Source of the DNA: an uncultured Eubacteriales bacterium
GTDB lineage: Bacteria; Bacillota; Clostridia; Oscillospirales; Oscillospiraceae
Reading direction: 5' to 3'
Length of the DNA stretch: 5,758 nt
Assembly (NCBI GenBank): GCA_905202605.1
Contig: CAJKSU010000183.1
Coordinates: 1 to 5,758, forward strand
The translations under genes and the position numbers were made by a program. The notes beneath the pieces were generated by a model that had not been told where the DNA came from, ran no database searches, and saw only the letters and a program-made list of their open reading frames with translations. The stretch's first letter is position 1. Every line of letters starts with the position of its first letter. Below are positions 1 through 5,318 of the stretch, in pieces.

Positions 1-32
1 ACGTCATCCGCCCGCTTCCTTGCTCCTCCTTT

Positions 33-73
33 CCAAATCGAACCCGCTGCGCTGGGCTTCGATTTGGTTTTTT
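33..73 (+). terminator. Second plus-strand intrinsic terminator
   Basis: CCAAATCGAA (33-42) pairs with TTCGATTTGG (58-67). CCC (43-45) and GGG (54-56) can extend the stem with one bulged base. TTTTTT follows directly at 68-73. In the plus direction this is a textbook intrinsic terminator; in the minus direction there is no U-tract after the stem. It may terminate a plus-strand gene lying to the left of the window and converging on this operon. Such a gene would have to end before position 1, because no plus-strand stop codon occurs at 1-32. Confidence 0.6.
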
Positions 74-121
74 CCTTTCTTCGGACATTTCAGTCCTGTA
101 TCGCCACTCGCACCAAATCAG

Positions 122-178
122 AATAATCCGAATCCGGTCTTCGTAATGAAAGATGGATTCGGATTATTTGTTTTTTGT
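122..178 (+). terminator. Perfect 14-bp hairpin with plus-strand U-tract, just after the sortase gene
   Basis: Arms 122-135 (AATAATCCGAATCC) and 155-168 (GGATTCGGATTATT) are perfectly complementary. On the plus strand the stem runs into TTTGTTTTTTG, which makes a good intrinsic terminator for rightward transcription. For the leftward operon the same stem is preceded by an A-tract and followed by a weaker tail (ATTATTCTGATTT), and the loop can form a small extra stem (TCTT with AAGA). It may act in both directions and end the operon after the sortase stop at 184, but the strong U-tract faces the other way. Confidence 0.65.
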
Positions 179-183
179 GAAAT

Positions 184-828
184 TCAAGGATACGCAGTCA
201 TCGGTGTCCGATTGCAGAATACGGTTACCCTTGTTCTGCCGCCTCGGGTGCAGGTATAGAGAACAAGATCATACCCGCTGTTCTGCACGGCGTCTACATC
301 GTCGGGGTTCAGCGTTTCAATCTTCTCAACGCAGTAGGTATTGACGATTCCCGCCATGTCCGTAAACGTAACGGTACTGCCCACGGACAAATCCTTCAGA
401 TGCCCAAAATGGCTTTCATAATTATGTGCGGCGATCACCAGATCGTCCGTGCGGGAAGACCCGAATTGACGACAGGGGGCAACTTTCAGCCGCTTGTAGT
501 CCCAATCTGCCATGACCGGCAGCTTCAGCTCCAGCATCGGAATTTCCACATAGCCTACATAATCATAGCCGTCCAGCGTGACCACCGGCATTTCCGGGTC
601 AAGTGGGGTCGGGGAGGGGGCTAACGCGGCTTCCTGCGTGGCTTGCGTGCTTACAGCAGGCGCATCCGTCGGCTGTGCGGATACAGCCGCTTCTACGCGC
701 ACCAGCAGGCTCTCGGCTTCCTGACCGGCTTGCGCGTCCTCATGGCGGTTATACAGGAGAAGGAGCAGTGCTGACAGAATCAGCACTGCTCCCACTGCTA
801 TGATCGCAATGCCCGCTTTTTTAGGCAC
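184..828 (-). CDS. Sortase family cysteine transpeptidase (214 aa, GTG start)
   Basis: Sortases cleave a C-terminal sorting motif and join the substrate to peptidoglycan or to another pilin, acting at the outer face of the membrane. Here an N-terminal membrane segment (about 6-25) is followed by an Ala/Thr/Pro-rich linker (50-80) and the catalytic domain (about 90-207). That domain contains VEIPMLELKLPVM (94-106), His135 in AAHNY, Cys193 in LYTCT and Arg200 in GGRTRVTV, which form the expected His-Cys-Arg set. Class is uncertain: the short Cys-to-Arg spacing and the APCR...GS...TDDLVIAAHNY pattern recall a Clostridia group near classes B and D. There is no C-terminal second membrane segment, as seen in many class C pilin polymerases. 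The start is GTG at 828, overlapping the anchored protein by 8 bp; an in-frame ATG is not available nearby. Its probable substrate is the adjacent LIQTG protein. The stop is TGA at 186-184. Confidence 0.9.
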   Translation of the reverse strand: MPKKAGIAIIAVGAVLILSALLLLLYNRHEDAQAGQEAESLLVRVEAAVSAQPTDAPAVSTQATQEAALAPSPTPLDPEMPVVTLDGYDYVGYVEIPMLELKLPVMADWDYKRLKVAPCRQFGSSRTDDLVIAAHNYESHFGHLKDLSVGSTVTFTDMAGIVNTYCVEKIETLNPDDVDAVQNSGYDLVLYTCTRGGRTRVTVFCNRTPMTAYP

Positions 829-2050
829 GATTCTTCTTCTTCTTTCTCATCACCAGCAAGACCACGCCGAGAGCAACAAGGGCAAGTCCTGCGCCGCCCA
901 GCACCCAAATGGGCCAGTTGAGCTGACCGGTCTGGATCAGGCTGCGGGTGTTGGTGATGGTAACATGATTGCCGGAGACACTGTAGGACGGAACATAACC
1001 CTTGGGGATGTTGGTTTCAACCACCTGCCAGTTGCCGCAGGCACTCGGGTCGTTCCAGGAATGACTCCAGTTGTTCCATGCGCCAAGACGCACGGTGTCA
1101 TAGGCCACATTGCCGTTATACAACGTCACAGTTACAGAATCCGGACGGTCTTTCCCATCATCGCCGCTCCAGCGCTTACAAACCGTAAGATCCAGCGGGG
1201 TGGATGGGGACGAGGGAAGTGGTTCCGTGCGGGTATTTGTAATGGTGGTTGTTGTGCCAACTGTGCTGTAGCTGACGGTATATCCAGCGGGGACGCTGGC
1301 CTCCTCAACCGTCCATGTATGGCCTTCCGGCAGGCGATCGAAGGTGTATGCCCAGCCGTTTTCGGCGTTCAGCGCCTGAGAGGCTTCCACCTTGCCGTCC
1401 TTCAGCAGATTCACGGTGATGCTGTCATTGGCATGGTTTGCATTGCCGTCGGACCAGACCTTACGGACGGAGAGCTGGCTCTCGTTATACGCTTCCACAT
1501 GGAAGATCCAGTCCACCTCGCCCGCACGGCTGGCGTATTGATTATCCAGTTCGATGGGAACGGTCAGCTCGACTTTCAGTGTGGCGGTTTCGCCGCTGCG
1601 GAAGGTGCCGAGGAATTTGTTGTCCTTCAGACCGTCCAGCTGGTCAGGAGATGCGTCATAGATCAGCTCCGTGCCGTTCCATACCTTCATGGAGAGCTTG
1701 GAGAGAAACTCCGTCATGGTGGCAGCGGACTCTGTTTCTGCGACCTTGGTGCTGAGGGGATTTTCCGTCTCGTTATGGGCTTCGGCTCTCATATAGAGAT
1801 TCACAAAGTCGCAGTCGGTGGCGGAGTTGGTAAAGGTGATGGTCTCCGTCACGGTATCCCCGGGCATAACGTCCTTGAAATTACCGAACAGGTCGGTTTC
1901 CGTGTACTCGCTGCCGGGCTGAAAATCAAAGCCCCTTGAAAAGCCGTGAAACGTAATGGAGGGGGAGACGGCGAACGCCGTTGAGGCAAGGCTCATGACC
2001 ATGAGCAGCATCAGAACCAGCGAGCATATCGTTTTGAATGACTTTTTCAT
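821..2050 (-). CDS. Wall-anchored pilin-like protein: TasA-like domain, two CnaB domains, sorting signal (409 aa)
   Basis: The signal peptide is 1-27 (ends STAFA). Residues 30-190 form a jelly-roll-like domain with VMPGDTVTETITFTN (61-75), YMRAE (86-90) and GEVDWIFHVEAYN (177-189), which parallels the PG...NTG...YIR core of the TasA-like neighbours. CnaB domain 1 spans 192-274 (VRKVW Lys197, WTVEE Glu249, ITNTR Asn272). CnaB domain 2 spans 288-369 (VCKRW Lys292, QVVE Glu345, ITNTR Asn367). Both have the residues for a Lys-Asn isopeptide bond. The end has LIQTG (371-375), QLNWP, a membrane segment (about 379-400) and the tail RKKKKNRA. That is a cell-wall sorting signal, although Ile replaces the usual Pro of LPxTG. 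The sortase gene overlaps the last 8 bp. Likely the covalent wall anchor or stalk of the fibre encoded upstream; the fold of the N-terminal domain and this role are inference. Confidence 0.88.
   Translation of the reverse strand: MKKSFKTICSLVLMLLMVMSLASTAFAVSPSITFHGFSRGFDFQPGSEYTETDLFGNFKDVMPGDTVTETITFTNSATDCDFVNLYMRAEAHNETENPLSTKVAETESAATMTEFLSKLSMKVWNGTELIYDASPDQLDGLKDNKFLGTFRSGETATLKVELTVPIELDNQYASRAGEVDWIFHVEAYNESQLSVRKVWSDGNANHANDSITVNLLKDGKVEASQALNAENGWAYTFDRLPEGHTWTVEEASVPAGYTVSYSTVGTTTTITNTRTEPLPSSPSTPLDLTVCKRWSGDDGKDRPDSVTVTLYNGNVAYDTVRLGAWNNWSHSWNDPSACGNWQVVETNIPKGYVPSYSVSGNHVTITNTRSLIQTGQLNWPIWVLGGAGLALVALGVVLLVMRKKKKNRA
829..846 (-). promoter_or_regulatory. Purine-rich tract acting as likely ribosome binding site for the sortase
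   Basis: The minus strand just before the sortase GTG is a run of AAG/AGA codons (for the RKKKKN tail of the anchored protein). No other AGGAGG-like site is present. The lysine codons probably double as a weak ribosome binding site, and the 8-bp overlap GTGCCTAA suggests that translation of the sortase depends on ribosomes finishing the anchored protein. Confidence 0.5.
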
Positions 2051-2057
2051 CGTTACG

Positions 2058-2064
2058 CCCCTTA
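2058..2064 (-). promoter_or_regulatory. Ribosome binding site that decides the start of the anchored CnaB protein
   Basis: The minus strand reads TAAGGGG followed by seven bases and ATG at 2050. The site overlaps the TAA stop of the 193-aa gene. It supports starting at MKKSFK, a normal signal peptide start, and not at the upstream in-frame ATG at 2104. The 18 residues encoded from there would be an Arg/Gly-rich extension lying inside the previous gene. Confidence 0.8.
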
Positions 2065-2643
2065 CTCTGCGGCCGGCTTGCCGCCGCTGACCGTTACGCC
2101 CCAAGCCTCTGCGATAGCCTTTTTCGGGGTGCTCTGGATGGCCTCTGCCAGAATTTCAACGGAAAGGGTGTATTCCGGATGATCCGGGTATGTAGCTGTA
2201 CAGGTCAGCAGACTGCCCGACGTGGAGTAGCCGGGGGCAACAGGGGTAAGGTAATAGAAGTAGCCGTCCTTGCCCTTGATCCAATTGCCGCTCGGATTCT
2301 CCGTCAGCGTGTAGCTGTAGCCCTCCGGGACGGAGGCAACAACATTCTTTTCTGAATCCAGCCAGTTTACAACGTAGGTTGCCCGGATATAGGCATTGAC
2401 GGTGCCGGTGTTCTTGACCTGCACATAGCGGCTTGCGTTCATCCCCAGAGACTCTGTTGCTTCGCAGGAAACTCTGGCATATTCAAAGCTGCTTTCTAAC
2501 GGCTCGGTATTTGTCATCAGAAATGCGACAGTTGTCCCAACGGCCGTGCTGATCAGCAGGAGCATGGCAATAAGAAGGATTGCCGTCCTGTTCATATGGG
2601 TTCCGGTTCTGCCGCCTTTTTTCCTATGTTTGTCCTGATTCAT
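2062..2643 (-). CDS. Divergent TasA-like secreted protein (193 aa)
   Basis: A basic N-terminal stretch (MNQDKHRKKGGRTGTHMNRT) precedes a hydrophobic segment (about 21-41) ending VGTTVAFLMTNTEPLESSF. This is a divergent form of the SipW-type signature, with Ala40-Phe41 at the expected junction. The mature part has QVKNTGTVNAYIRATYVVNW (75-94), GNWIKGKDGYFYYLTPVAPG (119-138) and the C-terminal SVEILAEAIQ...AIAEAWGV (161-183). These parallel the KNTG core, the D-G-Y-Y-Y-Y turn and the A-x-A-V-Q strand of the 183-aa protein. The start at 2643 is preferred over Met17 (2595) because AAAGGGGG lies eight bases upstream (2659-2652), whereas Met17 has no clear site. The stop TAA overlaps the ribosome binding site of the anchored protein downstream. 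Likely a minor fibre or adaptor subunit next to the wall anchor; this role is inferred. Confidence 0.83.
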   Translation of the reverse strand: MNQDKHRKKGGRTGTHMNRTAILLIAMLLLISTAVGTTVAFLMTNTEPLESSFEYARVSCEATESLGMNASRYVQVKNTGTVNAYIRATYVVNWLDSEKNVVASVPEGYSYTLTENPSGNWIKGKDGYFYYLTPVAPGYSTSGSLLTCTATYPDHPEYTLSVEILAEAIQSTPKKAIAEAWGVTVSGGKPAAE

Positions 2644-2660
2644 AACTGCCGCCCCCTTTC

Positions 2661-3713
2661 TCAGCTGCCAAAGGTGATCTTCTTATATGCATTCCCGCTG
2701 AGCCACTTGTTGCGGCTGCGGGTGTTTGCAAAATCGACCGTGCCGCTCATTGCGGGCTGCAAGGTGATTTTCTGGGAGCTGCCGGTCAAATAATAACGCC
2801 AGCTCCAGCCGGTGACTTCCGTGACGGTGTAATCGCCGGGCGCAAGCCCCTTGATGGTCACGGAGCTGCTGCTGCCGCTGATTACAACACGAGTGCTGTA
2901 GCCGTCTGGACCGGTCACATCAAAGATGAAACTCTGATTCTCATCGATTCCTGCTCCTGCGCCCTGCTTGGTGATGGTCAGACTGGGCGAATTGTCCTCA
3001 AACTTGGCATAATACGTTGCGGACTCGTAGCCCATGACAGGCGCTTCTGCCGTTCCATAGTTTTTTGTCTTGCCGGGGGTCAGCTTATGATTGCTGACCC
3101 AGCTTGCATCCACAGGCTGGGTACACGCTTCGTTTTTGTACCAGCCCACAAACTGAAAGCCCTCTGCGGCGGTGGGGGTCGCACCGACTGCCGTATCCCC
3201 ATCACTGCCAAGCTGCTGGTCGGCGCCGGCATCGGTCAGGGATTCCTCAGCAGAATCGGCCTCCGTGCTGCGGATGGGCAGCGACAGAAGCTCGCTTTCC
3301 CGATCCAGCGTACCGCAATTCTCCGGCCCGACAACCTGATACCTGATTTCCACTTTATCCGCCGATGGTGTCGGCTCCACGGGATTCTCCGTCTCGGTGG
3401 GATCCTCCGTCTCGGCAGGCTGTTCCGTCTCGGCAGGCTGTTCCGTCTCGGCGGGCTGTTCCGTCTCGGCAGGCTGTTCCGTTTCGGTGGGCTGTTCCGT
3501 TTCGGCAGGCACGGGGGGATTCGTCGGATTGGAAGCCTCCGTGGGGGTTGGCGTTTCCGCTGCCTCCGGCGTGGAAGCCGGGGTTCCCTCCGTGACCGTA
3601 AGTTCACGATTCGTGGCATCCTGATCGACGGAGACGGCCAGTGTGCCGGGAATCGCTATGCTGACGATCAGCGTAAGGCTAAGCAGCAGCACAATCAACC
3701 TTTTACTCTTCAT
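2661..3713 (-). CDS. Secreted repeat protein with PxETEQ linker, InlB-type repeat and one CnaB/SpaA-like domain (350 aa)
   Basis: A signal peptide (1-26, ending IPGTLA) precedes a Thr/Pro/Glu-rich linker (about 44-117) with seven tandem hexapeptides (69-110). Residues about 121-238 contain EGFQFVGWYKNEACTQPVD, typical of the Listeria-Bacteroides (InlB B) repeat family. Residues 244-331 look like a SpaA/CnaB domain: TITKQ (Lys249), GLAPGDYTVTEV (Glu299) and DFANTR (Asn330). These are the Lys, Glu and Asn expected for an intramolecular Lys-Asn isopeptide bond. The protein ends NKWLSGNAYKKITFGS with no LPxTG motif, membrane segment or basic tail, so direct sortase anchoring is not supported. The start is supported by AAGGAGG ten bases upstream, overlapping the previous stop (TAAGGAGG), which suggests translational coupling. 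It is probably a surface-associated adhesive or stalk component held by partners. The domain calls are from motif recognition only. Confidence 0.84.
   Translation of the reverse strand: MKSKRLIVLLLSLTLIVSIAIPGTLAVSVDQDATNRELTVTEGTPASTPEAAETPTPTEASNPTNPPVPAETEQPTETEQPAETEQPAETEQPAETEQPAETEDPTETENPVEPTPSADKVEIRYQVVGPENCGTLDRESELLSLPIRSTEADSAEESLTDAGADQQLGSDGDTAVGATPTAAEGFQFVGWYKNEACTQPVDASWVSNHKLTPGKTKNYGTAEAPVMGYESATYYAKFEDNSPSLTITKQGAGAGIDENQSFIFDVTGPDGYSTRVVISGSSSSVTIKGLAPGDYTVTEVTGWSWRYYLTGSSQKITLQPAMSGTVDFANTRSRNKWLSGNAYKKITFGS
3384..3509 (-). repeat. Seven tandem 18-bp units encoding P-[AT]-E-T-E-[QDN]
   Basis: Seven consecutive 18-bp units lie in frame within the 350-aa gene and encode residues 69-110. 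On the plus strand the central units read ctgttccgtctcggcagg or differ by one to three bases. The outer units differ more, ending in D and N instead of Q. Every unit is a multiple of three, so gain or loss of units would change the length of the acidic linker without a frameshift. The pattern of nearly identical central and diverged outer units fits expansion by slippage or unequal recombination. Confidence 0.93.
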
Positions 3714-3728
3714 ATGCTCTCGTCCTCC

Positions 3729-4280
3729 TTACGCTTTCGACCAGCCCTGTGCGTCCATGACGGTCGCACCGTTGTTGGCGGTCTGCACGGCCTGTGCGAA
3801 AACATCCACCGTCGCCGTTGCGTTCTGGTACTCGTTGCCCATATCGGCATTGAAGGTCACGGCAGTAAAAATCGGCGCAGTGACTTCTCCGGGCTTCAGG
3901 GGCTTAGTATAATAATAGTAGCCGTCCTTTTCCGTCCAGTGGTTGGCGCTGCGCGTCAGCTCCACCAGAGACGTATCCGGCGTACCCTCGCCCTGAAGCT
4001 TGATGTTCTTTTCCACCCGCACCCGCACCCATGCATCGGATGCGCCGGTGTTCTTGATCTCCGCAATTTTGGTGACGGTGGTGTTGGGCATCACACCGGT
4101 CAGGTCTTCAAAGGGCGTTGTCTTTTCCTCGTCCGCCCACTCCTGCACCGCAATCTTTACGCCGCCGGTGGTGATCACATTATGCGCCGTATCCTCTGAG
4201 GTAAAGTACGCAAAGGTTCCGGCAGCAAGAATGGCGAGGCAGATGGCCAGCACCGACAGAATTAAAAGTTTTCGCTTCAT
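3729..4280 (-). CDS. Small TasA-like protein with SipW-type signal peptide (183 aa)
   Basis: The N-terminus is MKRK, a hydrophobic stretch and then AAGTFAYFTSEDTAHNVITT (residues 19-38), the SipW-dependent signature with expected cleavage near Tyr25/Phe26. The mature part has the TasA-type core MPNTTV (64-69) followed by KNTGASDAWVRVRVEK (76-91), a YYYYTKPLKPGE turn (121-132) and the C-terminal strand VFAQAVQTANNGATVMDAQGW (160-180, quoted in part as the A-x-A-V-Q motif). The last motif resembles the ends of the 193-aa and 273-aa proteins, which suggests a shared C-terminal strand. It is the first gene after the structured gap. The start is supported by AGAGGAG seven bases upstream (4294-4288). 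The 350-aa gene begins 15 bp after the stop. Likely a minor fibre subunit, tip or assembly protein; it has no wall anchor. The family call is fairly sure; the role is inferred from context. Confidence 0.86.
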   Translation of the reverse strand: MKRKLLILSVLAICLAILAAGTFAYFTSEDTAHNVITTGGVKIAVQEWADEEKTTPFEDLTGVMPNTTVTKIAEIKNTGASDAWVRVRVEKNIKLQGEGTPDTSLVELTRSANHWTEKDGYYYYTKPLKPGEVTAPIFTAVTFNADMGNEYQNATATVDVFAQAVQTANNGATVMDAQGWSKA

Positions 4281-4349
4281 TGTCCCGCTCCTCTCAAGCT
4301 GTATTGGAAAATTCTCCTACGGATTGAAAACGAAGCTGCATGGTTTTAT

Positions 4350-4426
4350 CAGACCATATGAGAATACCCGATCGCTCGGATCCTCTCATATGGTCTGCGC
4401 CCCGAAGGACGCAGACCATACGGGAA
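4350..4426 (-). promoter_or_regulatory. Intercistronic RNA structure with two mutually exclusive hairpins
   Basis: Read on the minus strand, 4420-4389 folds into a 14-bp stem (13 Watson-Crick pairs and one U-G) capped by a C(UUCG)G tetraloop at 4406-4403. A few further pairs can form outside it, to about 4426/4383. The 3' arm of this hairpin (4397-4384, CAGACCATATGAGA) is also perfectly complementary to 4363-4350 (TCTCATATGGTCTG), giving an alternative 14-bp stem with a 20-nt loop. The shared arm cannot pair with both partners at once. Neither hairpin is followed by a U-tract (the second is followed by ATAAAACC), so this is not a standard intrinsic terminator. It lies between the 273-aa gene and the 183-aa gene. 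Possible roles are a processing or stability element giving more of the upstream fibre transcript, or an attenuator. The pairing is seen directly; the role is inference. Confidence 0.7.
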
Positions 4427-4460
4427 TAACACAGCCCCTGCGCTGCTGCGTTAAGGGAAA

Positions 4461-5282
4461 TTACTTATCAAATGCAGCGAAGGCAGCAGTAGCATCCGCA
4501 AAGCCCTCGGCCTGAATCGCGTCGGCCTCCACCAGAACGTTCAGGGTCATGGTGTCGCCAGTTGCGGTGATGGCACCGGCATCGATGGCCTTCTGGATAT
4601 CGGCGCTGGTCGCATCCTTGTCGATGCCGATGTTGTTCCAAACGTTCCACTCGGTCATAGCACCGGCGGCCAGAGGCTCAACGCGGATGAAGGTATACTC
4701 ATCGTAGGTTACGCCGTCCCTAGTAACTGCCGCCTTTTTAATATAAGGCTCATTGGCTTGGCCGCTATGCTTGGTATTGACGAACTCGCCGCTAAGCATG
4801 GAGGTGCTGCACCACACGTTGGTGATCACGCCGCCGTCATGCACGTTAACATAGTCACGGTTAGCCGCGGAAGGGATCATCACACGGATACGGATGTAAG
4901 CGTCATTGGCACCGGTGTTGACCACATAGGGGGATTTGGCAACTTTGCGGCCGGGAACCATGTTCTGACCCTTCACATTCAGATAGTCCGTCTTGTAGGT
5001 CTCGGCATCTTTCTTGATCTCGTCATCGGTGAAAGCCTTCACGCCGTCCTTGACATACTTCATGCCGCTGGCGGTCTGGGTAGGGGACGGAATAGAGGTA
5101 TCCCCGGTTCCGCCGGAGCCTTGGCGGTGGAGCTTGGACTCGATCAGATCAATCTTGACATTGCCTACGGTGAAGGTGTTCGTTGCACTCTTGGTGTCGG
5201 TGAAGTAGGCCAGAGATGCGCCCACAACGGCGATGGCTACAAGAGCGACACACAGGAAGATCGCAGTAATTTTCTTCTTCAT
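4461..5282 (-). CDS. TasA/camelysin-like protein with SipW-type signal peptide (273 aa)
   Basis: Residues 1-26 form a signal peptide: MKKK, a hydrophobic stretch and then GASLAYFTDTKSATNTF. This matches the SipW-processed signature of Bacillus TasA, where the signal ends just before a Phe (there GGTWAAFNDIKS), so cleavage is expected near Tyr26/Phe27. The core P110-G-x-x-V then N122-T-G-A-N-D-A-Y-I-R-I-R is typical of the TasA jelly-roll. The C-terminal strand carries NVLVEADAIQAEGF (about 248-261). A Gly/Ser/Pro-rich segment at 55-72 and the D/K-rich stretch after it look like an insertion relative to the shorter TasA-like proteins downstream. Cys158 is the only cysteine of the mature part and is kept in the paralogue. 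The start is supported by AAAAGGAG nine bases upstream (5299-5292). Likely role, inferred from family and context: major secreted fibre or matrix subunit. No sorting signal or C-terminal membrane segment is present, so it is not itself wall-anchored by sortase. Spore-coat or camelysin-like protease roles cannot be excluded. Confidence 0.88.
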   Translation of the reverse strand: MKKKITAIFLCVALVAIAVVGASLAYFTDTKSATNTFTVGNVKIDLIESKLHRQGSGGTGDTSIPSPTQTASGMKYVKDGVKAFTDDEIKKDAETYKTDYLNVKGQNMVPGRKVAKSPYVVNTGANDAYIRIRVMIPSAANRDYVNVHDGGVITNVWCSTSMLSGEFVNTKHSGQANEPYIKKAAVTRDGVTYDEYTFIRVEPLAAGAMTEWNVWNNIGIDKDATSADIQKAIDAGAITATGDTMTLNVLVEADAIQAEGFADATAAFAAFDK

Positions 5283-5318
5283 GATGTAATACTCCTTTTG
5301 TGCGAAAGAGAAGGTATG

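Larger units (their letters stand above)
1..183. other. Non-coding region after the operon
   Basis: No open frame with a convincing start or protein pattern is seen here on either strand. Apart from the two hairpins, the stretch holds a third copy of CCAAATC at 113-119. This copy can compete with 33-39 for pairing with GATTTGG at 61-67. Confidence 0.6.

Noticed and set aside
1..32. Possible start of another minus-strand gene (ATG at 7-5 with AAGGAAG seven bases upstream)
   Set aside because: Only two codons are visible, so it cannot be tested; the purine-rich stretch could be chance. The window to the left would settle it.
800..1939. Long plus-strand open frame (379 aa) opposite the anchored protein
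   Set aside because: It is antisense to a gene with clear domains and a sorting signal. Its translation shows no recognisable motif, and the length follows from the base composition of the minus-strand gene.
2051..2104. Upstream ATG at 2104 extending the anchored protein by 18 residues
   Set aside because: The extension is Arg/Gly-rich and overlaps the previous gene, and it would spoil a normal signal peptide. The ATG at 2050 has a good ribosome binding site.
3384..3509. CRISPR array
   Set aside because: The repeats are contiguous 18-bp coding units without spacers and lie in frame inside a gene.
3236..3619. Arg/Pro-rich minus-strand frame (127 aa) inside the 350-aa gene
   Set aside because: It is a shifted frame through the tandem repeat, with no ribosome binding site and a low-complexity product.
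3087..4199. Long plus-strand open frame (370 aa) with an LFRLGR-type repeat
   Set aside because: It is the antisense shadow of the 18-bp repeat and of two well-supported minus-strand genes; the repeats in it only mirror that DNA.
4281..4349. Internal promoter before the 183-aa gene
   Set aside because: No convincing -35/-10 pair was found; the best candidate (TTTTCA with CAATAC, 18-bp spacing) is too poor.
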